From Oreocharis arfaki (taxonomy: Eukaryota > Chordata > Aves > Passeriformes > Paramythiidae), in the NCBI GenBank assembly GCA_013398015.1, contig VZRR01012414.1, forward strand, positions 952,150 through 1,016,149: a stretch of 64,000 bases of DNA, read 5' to 3'. The notes below the pieces were generated by a model that saw only the letters and a list, made by a program, of their open reading frames with translations, was not told the origin of the DNA and did no database searches. A program made the translations under genes and the position numbers. Below, piece by piece: positions 1 to 13,057 of this stretch. Every line of letters starts with the position of its first letter. Positions within the stretch are counted from its first letter, which is position 1.

Positions 1-674
1 TACCTATGAAAGTGATTTGATCAAAGGACGAGCAGAGATTTGACAAATGCTCATGCATGGGCATGAATGTGCAGCAGCTCATACAAACAGGAACATTCGC
101 ATCGCCGCGTACACGCTGCAGCTTCACCAACTGCTATTTCCAATAGTACAGCAGCCATTATCATAGCACATCTAACAGCACCCCTGGGAACTCCTGATTT
201 TGATGTTTAATACAAAGCAACTTGCTGAACAATCTGATCACTTCCTACTCTTTTTCCAAAAGGAAGAGAATAAAATTGGAGCTCCTAACAGCTGTTTCCC
301 GTATACTGACAGACCGAACGCTTCTCAAACTGCTCTTACAGAAGAAGGAATGTTCAGTAAAATACGTAAAAATACATAAAATACGTTCTTACACAATAGA
401 GTGCAAATGCACAAGAAGAGGCAATAACAAGATAGTAGATGCTTGAGAATACGGGTGCATTTAGAGCAATTAACCACATCTGTACAATTTTTGTCTCCTA
501 CCTGCCTGATAAAATCAACTGCTCATTCATTCACTCATCCGCATGAGAGATATTTTAACATTTCAGATCACTAAACACTTCATAGCACCTTTTGCATGCA
601 GAAACGTTTCCGCATGTCAAACATTTTCTTTAAAAGCCTGTGTATTTTTCTCCTGGGAACAGAGAAATTTTTTT

Positions 675-835
675 TTTCAATATAACCAACAACAAAAAAA
701 CACCAAAACAACAACAACAACAACCCAATCAGGAAACAAAATTTAAAAAAAAAATTAAAACCCTGAAAACAACCCCAAAACACACTAATTTTAATATCAC
801 AGAAGGAAAACCCAAACAAAACCAAAGCCCAGACA
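675..835. repeat. A/C-rich low-complexity tract with CAA run
   Basis: The plus strand is nearly free of G and T over about 160 bp and consists of A runs broken by one to four C residues, with five CAA-type units at 708-724. The same style of tract recurs at 7786-7880, 37430-37500 and 55236-55316. It is simple sequence, not a gene. Confidence 0.85.
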
Positions 836-1246
836 CAATTCAAGTGGTGTGATCTTATACTCTTGTAGCAGTAGATTATATTTAATGAAGTATAAAACCC
901 CAAAGGAACCAGAATTTTCTAGTTTGTTATCAGGGTAGAAATTATTTTTTTAAGCTATATAGAAGCTCAAGAACCTGGACACAAAAGCATGTTTTTCATT
1001 TCTTTGCTACACAGAGATCAATCTTATTATATATTGGATAATCATATGTATATTTTCTTATTACTGAAATTCATATGATATTCATATTACTTATTCATAT
1101 GATCCATATCACTCAGACCAAGGACAACTAAGGCACATGTCTTTTCATCCATTAAGATACGAAATACAGTTCAAACTGGAATTAAAGCAGTAACCCTTAC
1201 AAGAAACAAAATTAAATCCTAAAACCTTTGAAGCTGTGAAAAACTT

Positions 1247-1276
1247 TATATATATATATAAACAAACAAACAAACC
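1247..1276. repeat. (TA)7 plus (AAAC)n microsatellite
   Basis: Seven TA dinucleotides at 1247-1260 are directly followed by AAAC tetranucleotide units to about 1276. This compound microsatellite is short but could be length-polymorphic. Confidence 0.9.
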
Positions 1277-1904
1277 AGCAAAACCAAACAAGAAACCAAG
1301 CCCAACACAAACTGAGAACTAAGCATATTTTCAAGTTCAACTACAATCAACGGATTATCTTGGTCTTTTCATTACTTTATCTTTAGTAGAAACTTTTACC
1401 CTGGAAACCATAAGAAAACAAGTACTATGTCAAAGATGATCTCAGTCACCTTTTATTATTAATGACCCTCAATCTCAAAACCTCTGAAGCTATATCCCTT
1501 TCAAGACCCTTTGTTTATGTTCGTACTAGTGCATCTTTCCATGCTTACAGATAATTCATTAGAAAAATCTAGCAAACATGCAGCTTTTTTCACAGGACTG
1601 GCTACTACTGATTTCATTGGTTTTATATCCAAATACAAGAATTCAAGGAAGTCTCAGTGCAACTCATTTCCTAAAAAAATTCCTCAATTTCTTGGAGCAC
1701 ACCTTGAGTCTTCTTCCATGTCCTCTGCAGACACCTACTGTGTAAAGACTAAATACAGCTGCAGCATTCTGCTATGCCCCTGCCTCCCCTTCATGTCTGT
1801 GCAATATTGCTCCAGCATTTTTGTGTACTTTAACATTCGTTAAGAGATTTCCACCTGTTCCACAATCCTTTAGGAGATGACGATTCAGGTGTGTATCCTT
1901 CTTT

Positions 1905-2711
1905 TTGGGTAATGGGAGTTGTGGTCAGTTCATTGTGCATTATCCTTGTTGCTCCTTCCTCCACAGAGGCAGGACCGTCCACACGCTTTCCCCGCTCCTG
2001 CATGGCATCCCTCCCACAGGAGACAGTCCCCCACCAAATTCTTCAATGTGAGTCCTTCCCACGGGCTGCAGCCATTCACAAACTGCTCCAGCTTGGGTCC
2101 CTTCCACAGGGTGCAGTCCTTCAGGAACACCTTGCTCCAGCAGGTGTCCCCCACAGGGTCACAAGTCCTGCCAGCAAACCTGCTCTGATGTGGGCTCCTC
2201 TCTCTATGGGTTCACAAGTCCTGCCAGGAACCTGTTCCAGTGCAGGCTTCTCTGGGGGCATGGCCTCCTTTGGACACCCACCTGCTCTGCTGTGGGGTCT
2301 GCCAGGGGCTGCGGGTGGATCTCTGCTCCCCCATGGACCTCCCTGGGCTGCAGGGGCACAGCTGCTTCACCATGGTCTCCACCAGGGACTGCAGGGGAAT
2401 CTCTGCTCCTGCACCCGGTGAGCTTACTTCTCGTCTTTTTTCACTGAAGGATCTGAGCGGTTGTTCCTCTCACATATTGTCAGTCCTGTCTCCAGCTGCC
2501 CATGCTGCCACACAGTAGCTTTTCCCCCTTCTGTAATGTGTTTTCCCTGAGGCACAACCACCACTGATGTTGGGGTTGGCATTGGCAGGTCCACTTTGGA
2601 GCCACCTGGCATTGGCTGTGTTGGACAGAGGAGAAGCTCCTAGGAGATTCTCACAGAAGCCCCCCTTGTAGCCCCCTGGCTACCAAAGCCTGGCTACGCT
2701 AACCAAATATA
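1905..2711 (-). mobile_element. Truncated ERVL-like LTR fragment
   Basis: This GC-rich block is the same family as the full-length LTR at 13058-14017 and is collinear with its 13365-14017 part. Shared features include the GGGCTGCAG and CTCTGCTCCCCCATGGACCT phrases, the GGGGTCACAAGTCCTGCC segment and the ending that reads CTACCAAAGCCTGGC here. Orientation is minus, judged from the poly(A) signal in the intact copy. The part equivalent to 13058-13365 (R/U5 side) is missing, so this copy is 3'-truncated and its left border near 1905 is approximate. Two tandem ~50-bp units lie at 2051-2100 and 2101-2151; the intact copy has one. Long open frames across it (for example 1891-2421) reflect GC-rich composition and are not genes. 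The family name is from memory; the homology between the two copies is seen directly. Confidence 0.85.
2051..2151. repeat. Two tandem ~50-bp units inside the LTR
   Basis: Unit one (2051-2100) and unit two (2101-2151) share the order TTCC-CAC, GGG-TGCAG, a TTCA-A-AAC core and GCTCCAGC. They are diverged tandem units internal to the U3 side of the LTR. The related LTR at 13058-14017 carries a single unit at about 13521-13570, so unit number varies between copies. Confidence 0.7.
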
Positions 2712-5700
2712 CTATTAAAGCTGCAGATAAAGTAATTCTTCTACCCACTAGGATGCTGCAACATTCAACGTAGCATAAGTGAAAACATAGGTTAGCAGGT
2801 TATCATGGCTGTAAATGGTGAAGAATAGTGGAGTTGGGAGTGACATTCACCAATGTAACTTAACATGCAGAAATTTCAGCCTTCCTAAATCAAGCTGTTA
2901 ATACTTTTTAGCTGCAGTTCATTCTCTGACAAATAGTCAGATATTCTTTGTATATCTTTCCAAAAGCAACAAAAAGGAAGCACAGACGATAAACCACAGC
3001 TGGGAAAGACTGTAAAAATTACTGGCATTACCAGTACCAGGTGAGCAGCTGTTTTTCCTCTTGTTCACATTGTAGCTCTTCAGATGGAATATAAAATGAT
3101 GCGATAGAGATGTGAATTTGGGGAACACAAAGCAGATTAGGAAGACCAATCTTCCCAAAGGGCCACTCCTAACTTCCCTGTTCTTAAGGCAGCTTTGAAT
3201 ATCTAAACATGTAACCTCGTTTTATGTGTACAGTGTACCACAGAACTGGTCACACTATCATTGCTTCTAAACAAAAGATGACTTTAGTCCATCCTTTATG
3301 AAGAATATGTGCTCTAATAAGACTTCTCAAAAAATCAACAGGAAACTACCATTTTATCAATCATTTGAGATCTTGCCTTTCTATAATTTACTTCTTATTC
3401 AACAGCTAAGTACATGCTATTTCTTATAAGTTAAATGTCAGATTTGTCCCTCTACCTAGCAATTTTCTTTGCAAGGCACTCAACATGACTCAGATTCTGA
3501 GGCACTGGCATTCCCCATCAGAACAGTTCTTTTGAGGTCCCTTTTTCCATAGTAACAGCAGGCCTGGTCTTTTTCCTCCAGCTCTGAATGTGTTTCATCA
3601 GCATCTCCTTAAAAAGTCCAGTTTCTTGTTTCCAGATTTCTCCTCATATGTTTGGATGACTAACTTGAATATGTTAATTTCTGCATTCATGGCGTAATTT
3701 CTTCAACTGTGGCTATTATTTCATTCACCTCATTCATAAAAGACACTTCGAGACACTTCTGCCCTTGAGAAAAGCTCCTGCTGCTTCAATTTCTGATGTG
3801 ACTTCAGCACACACTGGTTTTAAAGGACACCACTTTCCTGCCTCCACTTTGTTCTCCATCTTCTGTTATTAATCTGCTTTGTATCTTTCAAATGTGTTAA
3901 CACCAAGTTTCTACAATTATGTTTCATCTATGAATTTACACTGTATTTTCATAATTCTAAGAGCACTAAAGAAAACATAGTTGACAGAAAAGAGGAAGCA
4001 CACACAAGGTGTGAACGTACTTCTAAAAAGAACTGCCCTTATTGCTCCCATTCAAGACTTTTAATTAATAAATCCCGAGGTGGCAATTTTGCCTCTTGTT
4101 CTGTTCTTGATAGCTGTAAAGTTCATTATCAGGAAAAAAGACAAATGAGACCTCAAGTTATGCATGACTTTCCACAGATGGAGCTCAGATTTCCCTTCCA
4201 AGTTACTCCCAAGACTCAATTATGGACAAAATGCTGTAACTGAAGCTTCCATGATCTCTTCCTCAGTGACCCTTTTTCAAATTGCACATTTGATTCTACG
4301 AGTTGAACTGCTAATGTTTGCTCTGTCCGCCTGATGGGTAATGCCAATCTGTGCAGCAGTTTGTTTATTTATTTCTATAAATTAATCCTAGTTTCCACAG
4401 AGATAATAACATGCTTTTAGAGGGGCTGGGCTACCTCCTTTGTTTCAGGATGTGCTTTAAAAGAATGTTTAAATGTTTTCAGTTTACTATTTCTAAGGAG
4501 CTGTAAACTATTATGACTATTCCTCCTGTCTATTAGCGTTTGCACTGGTGAAAACACACAAAACTTGGTCTTTTAACCCCAGAAAGGTAAGCAATTCATA
4601 ATTTTCCAACTATATTTTAAATGTCTTGCTTGCATATTTTATCAAATCCAACTTCGCTAGCTACAATCTTTTCTTAAAACACCCAAACTCACTGGCCTGT
4701 TTTGGGCACTTATCACTTAGCCTGAATGAAAGTCCTCCAGCTTTCTATATGAAATACCTCTGGTCTGGTAACTGCTTGTACAACAGCCTTCCCAGCCTTG
4801 AACAGGATACAGCAGTTTGTAGAGAGGGGTAAGATCTCCAAAACCCATTCTTTCTTCTGAGTAATTTCCAATGACTTTAAAACCAGAGTCGAAATTAAAT
4901 CAAAACACTGCACAGAGCTTGCCTTGTCTCAGCCCAGACTTTCCTTCTTACAAGGGCACTGCAAGCTGTCACACTTTAACCTCTAGCAAAGGTACTTAAA
5001 AAGATTTAAAATCTAAAAAGTCAAAAGGATCCCTGTACACAATGATTCAAGAGCAGGGGGTGGGTGGAAGGAAAGGGGCACTAAACCTCATAAGTTAGGA
5101 TGCCTGCCTCGCATGGAAGTGGGAAGACATTTTATGAGTTCCTGGAGTCATCTAAATTCTACCATGAAGGATCTCCTTCCTGCATGCGCAGGAGCAATTG
5201 CCTGTCATATTCCCTCCCATATGATCTTTATGTCTTGTGTCTAAAACAATAGCTCTGGGCTTCCACTGATAACTGACTTCCTTCAAGACCAGAGGCTCCC
5301 AAAATGCCAGTGAACTTGCGTACAGTGCAAGAGACCAGCCTTTGCCCCAGTGAGAAGGCTCTGTGTGAAGGCACAAGTCCCATCCTTTCATGGAACAGGA
5401 ACTGTTGCCTTCACAGAGACAAGACAGCAGTAATCAAATAATCAATATCACAACAAACAGCGGGTTCTATCTCCTGTGGTGCACTGATCCCTTTTAAGTC
5501 AAAGTTATTAGGAACCAGGAGGCATTGATCCCACAGGAGCAGAGTAACTTCCACAGCTGCCTGGAATACTCTTGTCACAATATGTCACACTGCTTATAGA
5601 ATAGCAGAAACAGTGGCATAGCATCTTCCCCAGTCTGGAAATTGGGTAGATACCACCCAGCACTAAATTACCAGTATTACAGGGCAGTCCCAGCAGTTTC

Positions 5701-8700
5701 TTGATCAAACATCGAACTCTGTTAAAGCCCAGGAAATATTTGTGTTCCAGAAGAATGGCAGATGAATACTGATAAAATTTAGATGAATATATTCAGAAGT
5801 GCCAGACCAGCCTTACAAACGCAAAATAACACTTAAGAACAACATTTTGCCCTATATTGGACAAAGCCACTATCTGCTTTTAGCCTTTGCACCCTTTGTA
5901 TAGCAAATCAAGGGTACAGCCATGCATTCTGAAGACTGCAATACAGAAGAGGAGAGGCATAAAGAGGTTAATTTTAGAGGTTAATATATAGAGAATACAA
6001 ATGTCCCTCCTCGGGAAAACTAGTACTTATCTTAAGAACATATCCGGCCTGAAAACTCAGCAACACAAAGTCTCTGGTATTTCAGCCAGAGAAACAGAAA
6101 ATCTATTTTAAAATTATTTTTAGAAAATGATTAAGACTTCTGTTTATACAGTCAAAATTTTACCTCATTCCTTGCATCTTGCACTTCATACTGGTCAATT
6201 TAGGTCTTCATAAAAATAACAGAAAACTTCAGGCTGTGTCAACGTGACAAAAGTATCTAGTCTTTTTCCTCAAGGACAAAATGTGAAAATATGAAGTAAT
6301 TAACTGATTATTGATGCTAAATGAAAGTGAAGCAGAATTAAATCTGAAGGAAGTGAGCACTGCATTGCCACCGCAGTGAAGGGTGGAAATGCAGTGCTTT
6401 GCTAATTACCAGCACAAGGTGTGTCCCAAAACCTCCAGCCTGTCCTTAAGATGGCAGACGTGCCAGGGCACAGCCTGATCACAGCAGTGAATGTGGATAT
6501 TTTTTTTCCTAAGCAAAGTAGCGACAGGGCACACAGACAATTCCAACTCCACTAAAATATTAATGCCAACCTCCGTTAAGAACACCATCGTACCCATTAA
6601 AATTGAAGGAAGTTTTCAGTGTAAGAAAAGAACTGACAGGGTCTAGTGTTTTATTATATGTAGAAAGACATACAGGAACAAGAACAAAGAAGTTTCTGCT
6701 TTCTTTCAAGGTTTTCATCTAAAAATAAATAAAAATCATCATAAGCTCATAAGATAATGTCCCACTGGTAAAGGTAATATAGCCTCCAGGAATTCAGTAG
6801 CAATTCTTTCTAGACCTCACAGAGATTAAGGTACACAAGATGCAATAGACAATGGAACCTTGTAAGACCTCTAAGGTCAAACACCTAAGAAAGAAGCTTC
6901 TCCTAAAGTGGTTAAGGTACACTCTATACCATTACAGGAAGACAACTTTAGCTGATAGTGTTAAAAATAAGTGTGTTTTTAAAACAACAGACATTCCCAG
7001 CTACATCCCTATAGAAATAATTCCCTATGGTTGTCTTTGAGTTAGGATAGCAGCATTAGGTCCATGACACACAGAAATCATTAAAAAGCACCATACAGAC
7101 CAGATCTGCTATTGTATGCATGTGTCAACATCAGGAGGATGTTGACTACCTCTTTCAGCATACATACATTTTCAATTGATACCCTCTCCATATCAGCTAG
7201 GATTGATTTCTCCTGTAGCACTGACAATCATTCACTTGCATGTCCACAGAAAATCCAAACTGTGAATCAACACATTTATGTGGGGTTTTTTTTCTAAAAC
7301 CTCTATATATTTTGTGTGAGGTAAAAATCTTTAAATTTACACCCATTTAAAGTGCAGACAGAACAGTGTGTCTAACTGAGCACTTGCATGCATGCACATT
7401 TCCTATTTGGCAATCTGAATGTTTGTTGAAAGGTAGCATTGTTACTTATAGCACGATTGTTACTCTATCATCATACACAGGTCTTTGTTTCAGCACACTG
7501 CTTTGATTATTTAATCTTTGTACTTCAAGCTTCTTAATTCATACATTTATAAAATTATTTAAAGGTTGATAAGATACTCCTATGCAGAAGCCATTTGCTT
7601 TCCAAGACATGTATTTCGTCCTATAAAAACCCTGAAAATCTAATTCCACAGCAATGCACAGCCTTACAATTTTTAATCCAAGTCATCTACTGCAGTAGAT
7701 ATACTGCACAATTTGTCCTTTGGCATATTTTAAACATAAAAATTCTAGGTTTACTTCCTTTCAGCATTTCACAAATTATAGCTCTGAAACATGAAAAAAA
7801 CCAAAAAAAAACCCAACAAAAAACCACCCCGAGGAAAAACCCAAAGGGAAAAAAAAAAAAAGAAACAAGAAAGAAAGCTTCCTAAGAAATGACTCATGGA
7901 CAGAAAATGTATAGATTTTTCAATTCAGAGCCAGCATAAAAAAATTCCCCATGGTAATGTGATTGCAAATGCTAATTGCATTCCAGTAAATTGCTTTACA
8001 TTCATCAAACAACAATCAATGGGAGACACTGCTATCTTCTTTTATTGTAGTGATGTTGTTCTCAGCTATACAGATAAGGTAGTGTCAGATAGTTATAATC
8101 TTTCCCCTTGCTATTTTTCGTGGTTTAAAATTTCAGAATAAAAATTTATGCTGAAATTTAACAACTCAGCCCAAGAGTCTTTCTTTTTAATTGAAAAATG
8201 TGCTAGCATATATCTTGGAGAGATAAAGGAAGACTAAGACAAATATTCCAATTCAAATACCTAAACTAAACTAATTCAAATCTATCATTAGAAAAGCATA
8301 AGTTATTCCATTCTCTAAATTTCAGAGGTACTGCTCATCCAAAACTCCTTTGAAAACACTAGCCTTCTATTCTAGACATGCTTTTCTTTGTTTTACTTGA
8401 AGAGCAACGTCAGAAAGTAAACCTGTGTGATTTGGACGTTATGTTCAGAGCGGCTGACCATGTCAGGTCTTGTCACAAATTAGCAGTCCCGTGTCTATGT
8501 GTAGGGCACTCGTGTCTCTAACTTTTAAAATGTTGTGTATATGTGTAAACACACATGCACACGCAGACAGAAACGTATGTATATGCATATGAAATAAAAT
8601 TGCCAACTCAACTCTGTTTTTATTTCTGAACGTCACCTTGATTTCAAGGGTCTCTGTTGCCAGTATTTCATTCCCCAAATTTCAAAATATCTTGTACTCC

Positions 8701-9982
8701 ATTGTCTCCCAAGATTGAAAAGTGGACATGATTCACCAGAATGGTTACACTTTCAAGTAAAAAAAATATTAACAGTAAGACAACATGATCCATATAAATC
8801 TTGGCTATGTGAATGAGCTTAAAGCAGTAGACAATCATCATAATTTTTTTTTTTTTAAAGAAGAAATAGAGAGAGTTAAGAGGAACTGAAAATGAGCACA
8901 CAAATACTGCCAGCTATTTCCTCATGCTTTTACTAAAACAAGTCCCCATACCCACTGAGATATTCAGAAAATATAATAACCAAAGAGAATGTCTTTTTAC
9001 TACTTGAAGTACAAGTTCTACACAAAGAGCATTGTACAGACAGGGCATACAAGGCATGAATAGGAAGACTGGAGAGTGAGTATCTGCAAACACTGAAAAA
9101 ATATTATGATGAATGTGTCACAGCGGTAAACATAGAGGAAAGATTTAATTTGCAGGATTTTCTTTTTTTGCTGTTTCTTGGATCTCTTTGCCTCCTGCTT
9201 TAGTGAGCACTCTACCTTGCAAAATGCTGCTTTGGAGATGCAAGGGCACGGAGATTGTGTTCAGCTGTAGCGTCTCCTGAGGTTGAGCCAATGGCTCTCT
9301 ATCATAGAAACCAACCATGCCTGGTTTTCACCTGCCTTTTCGTCCCCACTCTACTCCTCATACCTTTATACCTCAACAAATTTTGTTGTTTAATGAGACT
9401 TGCTTTCATCTATTATTTTTTAATAAAGTGCTTGAATTCTGCGTATCCACCTACCCTTAAAATTTCCCACATTTCCTCAGGTGAATTTCTGCTGCTTTTT
9501 CTTTGGGACCTACATGGCCCTCAGGGTAGGATAGCTCAGACAAGAGTGGGAAGAGAAATTTCTTTCTTCTCTTGGCAGCCAGTCATTCAGTCAGCTGAGC
9601 AATGTGTGAGGTAGTGCCAGATCAGTGTCTCACGAAACCCTTCCATGAGAAGGGACACTACAGACAGCTTATGTTACTCGGGAATGAGTCTCAAAACTCA
9701 GAGATGCTCTTCCAAATGCTATTTATGTTCATCAGATTAAAACACAGCAGCTCAAAGGACAGAACAGCAACAGTAGGTCAAGGAAGCTTACAGAAGGAAA
9801 ATAGGCTGGTGCTGCCAATTCAGAGAGGCTTCAGAAGACCAAGGAGTTGTACTGCAGACAGCAGCACTTACAGATAGGCACCTGTACAGTAGTGGCAAAG
9901 AAAGGGTGGAAGAATAAAGAAATGTAGAAGGGAACAAGTAAAGACAACCCCCCAAAATATAGCTTCTTAAAATTCAGAATTT
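2712..9982. other. Non-coding unique DNA, no recognised element
   Basis: I see no exon, RNA gene or datable transposon in these 7.3 kb. Composition is AT-rich with stop codons frequent in all frames. Local simple sequence includes an A/C-rich tract at 7786-7880, a 13-base T run at 8844-8856 and a TG/CA-rich patch around 8535-8600. Reading frames such as 9255-9614 (+) show no recognisable domain. Confidence 0.75.
7786..7880. repeat. A/C-rich low-complexity tract
   Basis: The plus strand is dominated by A runs with interspersed C, then an A/G-rich end (AAAGAAACAAGAAAGAAAG). The 96-codon frame crossing it ends in a Lys/Thr-rich low-complexity tail, which is an artefact of the tract. Confidence 0.85.
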
Positions 9983-10036
9983 CACAGGATCACAGAATGG
10001 TTTGTGTTGAAACAAAACTTTAAAGATCATCTAGTA
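9983..10036 (-). mobile_element. CR1 LINE, short 3'-end fragment
   Basis: The plus strand reads CACAGGATCACAGAATGG, then a GTTG-AAA segment, then AAAGATCATCTAGT. This is the reverse complement of the last ~55 bp of an avian CR1 element. The CR1 3' terminus is at 9983, so the element lies on the minus strand. It is severely 5'-truncated, with no coding sequence left. Confidence 0.8.
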
Positions 10037-13000
10037 ATAATATTGAACAGAAAAACTGAAGAAAGTTAGTGAGCTGAATTGCACCCAGTAAAGCCAATGG
10101 TAAGTTCCAGAGCAAACAAGGGGGAAGTCCACAAGGTATAAGATTGAGGCAGTGGGAGACAGAAGCTTCCCCTGCCCCTTAAGTAGTTTTGAATTGTTAC
10201 ATTAAATCAGTTTTAATGGGTCACATCCACACTAGAAGAGATTTGTTGGTTTTGCTTGCATAAGCAAAATGGTAAGTTAAAAGTCCTGATTTAACAAAAC
10301 TAAATTTAGAGAACATGATTAAAAACCCACCTTTAAAAATGTAGTTTCTTTCTCATGATTTCTTTTAAAACTTGGGTAGTTTTCGATGGTGAAAATTTAC
10401 TATTTGCATTTATCTATGGCCAGTTTGTGGAAATTGAATGTAGAACTGATAAAAAACTGGCAGTAATAGGCAAATCTTGTAAGACACACTCTCTGTATTA
10501 GTTCCTGCAGTAAACAATTTTGTTTCCATATAAATTAATTTTCTTTAGACTTTATGGTTCAATGTTTTAAAACTGAAGTTTCTGCTGTTGGCTGTCAATT
10601 AGATTTCCGCTTTGAATTTCATGACATTTTAAAAATTTATAATTTGCTTTCTATCAGCAAAGACAGTGATTTTTGTCAGTACACTTCCACACAACTGATG
10701 TTTCCAGTAAAATTAGTTATAAAACACAATATAGTCACATTTTTCATCTTATCAGATTTTCAAACTTTATATGAAACCATAACAAGTCCTTTCCTTACAA
10801 TGGAAAAGAACATTCCAGCTTTTGGTCCTGAGGCACAACATACTTAGAAGATCAGTTATGTGTGTTGGCATAAATAACTTCCAGGTCTAAATGAACTAGC
10901 TAAAATGAGAACTAATACAGTAACTTTTAAAGCCTATTCAGTACATGAAAATAGTTACCTCCCCCACTTTCACTGTCTCTAATGGGGATTATGGCTGATA
11001 ATTTTTTCTATTTAGATTGCCATCTAAAAGAAAGAAAATAGTAATAATACTCCTACACCAACTCTCTAACAGCATTTATGAGATGACCAGCATTAGCAAT
11101 TTAGTTTTAAAATAAGATGCTGCAAAACTATAGTCTAACACATCCTCTAATGCACATTTTTCTATAGAAATTCTCATCTTGTCAGCTGAGAATTAGCTGT
11201 TTATTAACTACATGTTTGCACCATAAAACCTCACTTTAATTAAGAAAATACTCTGACTTCCCCCAACAGTTTACTCGCTTATTTCCAAATGAGTCCTTTT
11301 GTGCCTCAGCATTCACGTTATTAAAACAAATGCACAGTTCCCAAAGTATAGGCTGAAAACTACTTCCTGTTCATATCCTCAAAGAAATAGTCTGGAACTC
11401 AAAGTACTCAAACCAAACAAAAGGATTCGTATAATATTAGTACCAATCCAAGATTTGAAACTACTAGATGCTGAGCATACTACCCTTTTTCTCTTGAAAA
11501 ATATTTAAGAGTATATTTAAAGCGTGCAAATGCTCTCACAGAGGTCAACAGCATTCTAAAAATACCACGAGTTACAGGTTGCAGTACTTAAACCTCATGG
11601 AAAACCCCTGCTGTCCACTGCAGCTCATTCTTTTCCTATTATGACACTACAGGGACCCATCTAGAAAAGTGTGGTGCACTGTTTGAGTTGCAAAGCTCTC
11701 TTCCTGCACTAGATATCTAGGCTTAAAATTCCCACACAATTCACTGCTGCATTTTCCAGAGCATTATTTACATGTTTTGTTCTTGCTGATGGGGAGAGAG
11801 GAGAATATATTAAAGCACAGTTGCAAAGTAGGCTCTTGTAATGAATATACCACAGACATTCATTTTCATAGAACTGATTCAGTGAGAGTGGTACCAATAT
11901 GCCTCAGCATCGAGATGATCCCCATTTTACAATGCTTTTCCCAAAGGCTTCTACACACCTTCTAGGCAGTACAAAAAGGACCAGTTTCAGAACCACATGG
12001 CACAAATGTGCAGCATCCCTCAGTTACTCAGCAAGAATTCCCTGCTTACCAAGAGCTACGTCTGAGCGGGAGACCATAGGTGCATGTGGACTAAAGAGGG
12101 AGAAGGTGTTCTTGCATGTTTATCTCCTCTCTAGAGGTCCTTTATTCAGCTCAAAACTCTGCAGGGAGAAATCTCACCAGCACACCTCATTTACTTTATC
12201 AGCAGACATAAATGAACCAGCTGAGCTAATTTTAAACTGTAGAGGTCCAAGAGTGGTGAAAGTTAGGCACTCAGCATCAACCAGCAGTTGGGGGGTGTTG
12301 TCTCCAGTGAACACAGCTGAATTTGGAAGACTGCACCTGTCCCTGTATTAATTCCTAAGCTTCTTTAGAGATGCAATGTTGCAAATCTAAGTAATTTAAA
12401 AATTAGCTTTAACAGCTACAGAGCATGGCCCTGGCCATCCCTCCCCATCACCCACACAAAAGGCTGGGACAGAGAAGAATCATTTAAGAAAAGGCCTGGA
12501 AAATTGGATAGGCATTGGCAGCCTAGATTCTGGCAAATTGCCATTGAAGAGACTACCCCAAAGCAAATACAATAATTAAAACTCATTTTGGCATAGACCC
12601 AAAGGTGGGAAGGAGGAACCAGAGTGTCACAGTGATCACCAGCATGAGTAACACCAGAGCTGTTATCATGTGTTTTCATATTTTAAGGTTGCAATTTGAC
12701 TACACAGCACGTGTTCACACAGGGGTGCGGGGCTGGCAGACATCTCTCTGCCACTGCCACCAGCTGCTGCCAGAAACAGGACCCAGTCTAAGCAAGCTGC
12801 CAAAAGGGCACAGGTTCCTGGCATTTTCTCTTAAAGTGGCATGCACCTCTTTGATCTTTTGCACAAACTCACACAACTATCTAGATACAAGCATGCTGCA
12901 TATGCCAAGGCTGATGATTATTTCTGCTATATCTTTCTTAATGTCTTCTGGGAATTTTGTGAAACCCAGGTGGAAAATAGCTGTTCACTTCAATCCACCT

Positions 13001-13057
13001 ATGTTCCTTACATATGCAAGCTATATATTCCTAATTTTATTCCATATGTTACAGGAC
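10037..13057. other. Non-coding unique DNA
   Basis: No supported exon or repeat family. The 150-codon frame at 11899-12351 (+) and the 210-codon frame at 12605-13237 (+) show no domain, signal peptide or composition typical of real proteins. The latter runs into the LTR that starts at 13058, so its C-terminal part is repeat sequence. Confidence 0.75.
13053..13057. repeat. Left target-site duplication of solo LTR
   Basis: AGGAC immediately precedes the TG terminus. It pairs with AGGAA at 14018-14022 (four of five bases), supporting the element boundaries. Confidence 0.7.

Larger units (their letters stand above)
1..1904. other. Non-coding unique DNA with A/C-rich tracts
   Basis: No exon or recognisable transposon is visible. 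The stretch is AT-rich. An A/C-rich low-complexity tract runs from about 675 to 835 and includes a short CAA run at 708-724. A (TA)7 microsatellite at 1247-1260 is followed at once by an AAAC run at 1261-1276. Three CATATG palindromes sit at 1043, 1072 and 1096. Reading frames here are short, and those over the A/C tract encode Lys/Gln/Thr/Asn-rich low-complexity peptides of no evident meaning. Confidence 0.8.

Noticed and set aside
580..903. 107-codon minus-strand frame with apparent transmembrane segments
   Set aside because: The hydrophobic run is the complement of the A/C-rich tract at 675-835.
1690..1800. CR1-like phrase GCACACCTTGAGTCTTCTTCC
   Set aside because: It resembles part of the CR1 at 50277-50862 for about 20 bp only, with no flanking CR1 order.
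1891..2421. 176-codon open frame, plus strand
   Set aside because: It lies within the GC-rich ERVL-like LTR fragment and is antisense to it. Its Pro/Ser/Leu/Gly-rich content reflects LTR composition, and the corresponding stretch of the second LTR is broken.
11899..12351. 150-codon open frame, plus strand
   Set aside because: No recognisable domain. Composition is no different from other chance frames.
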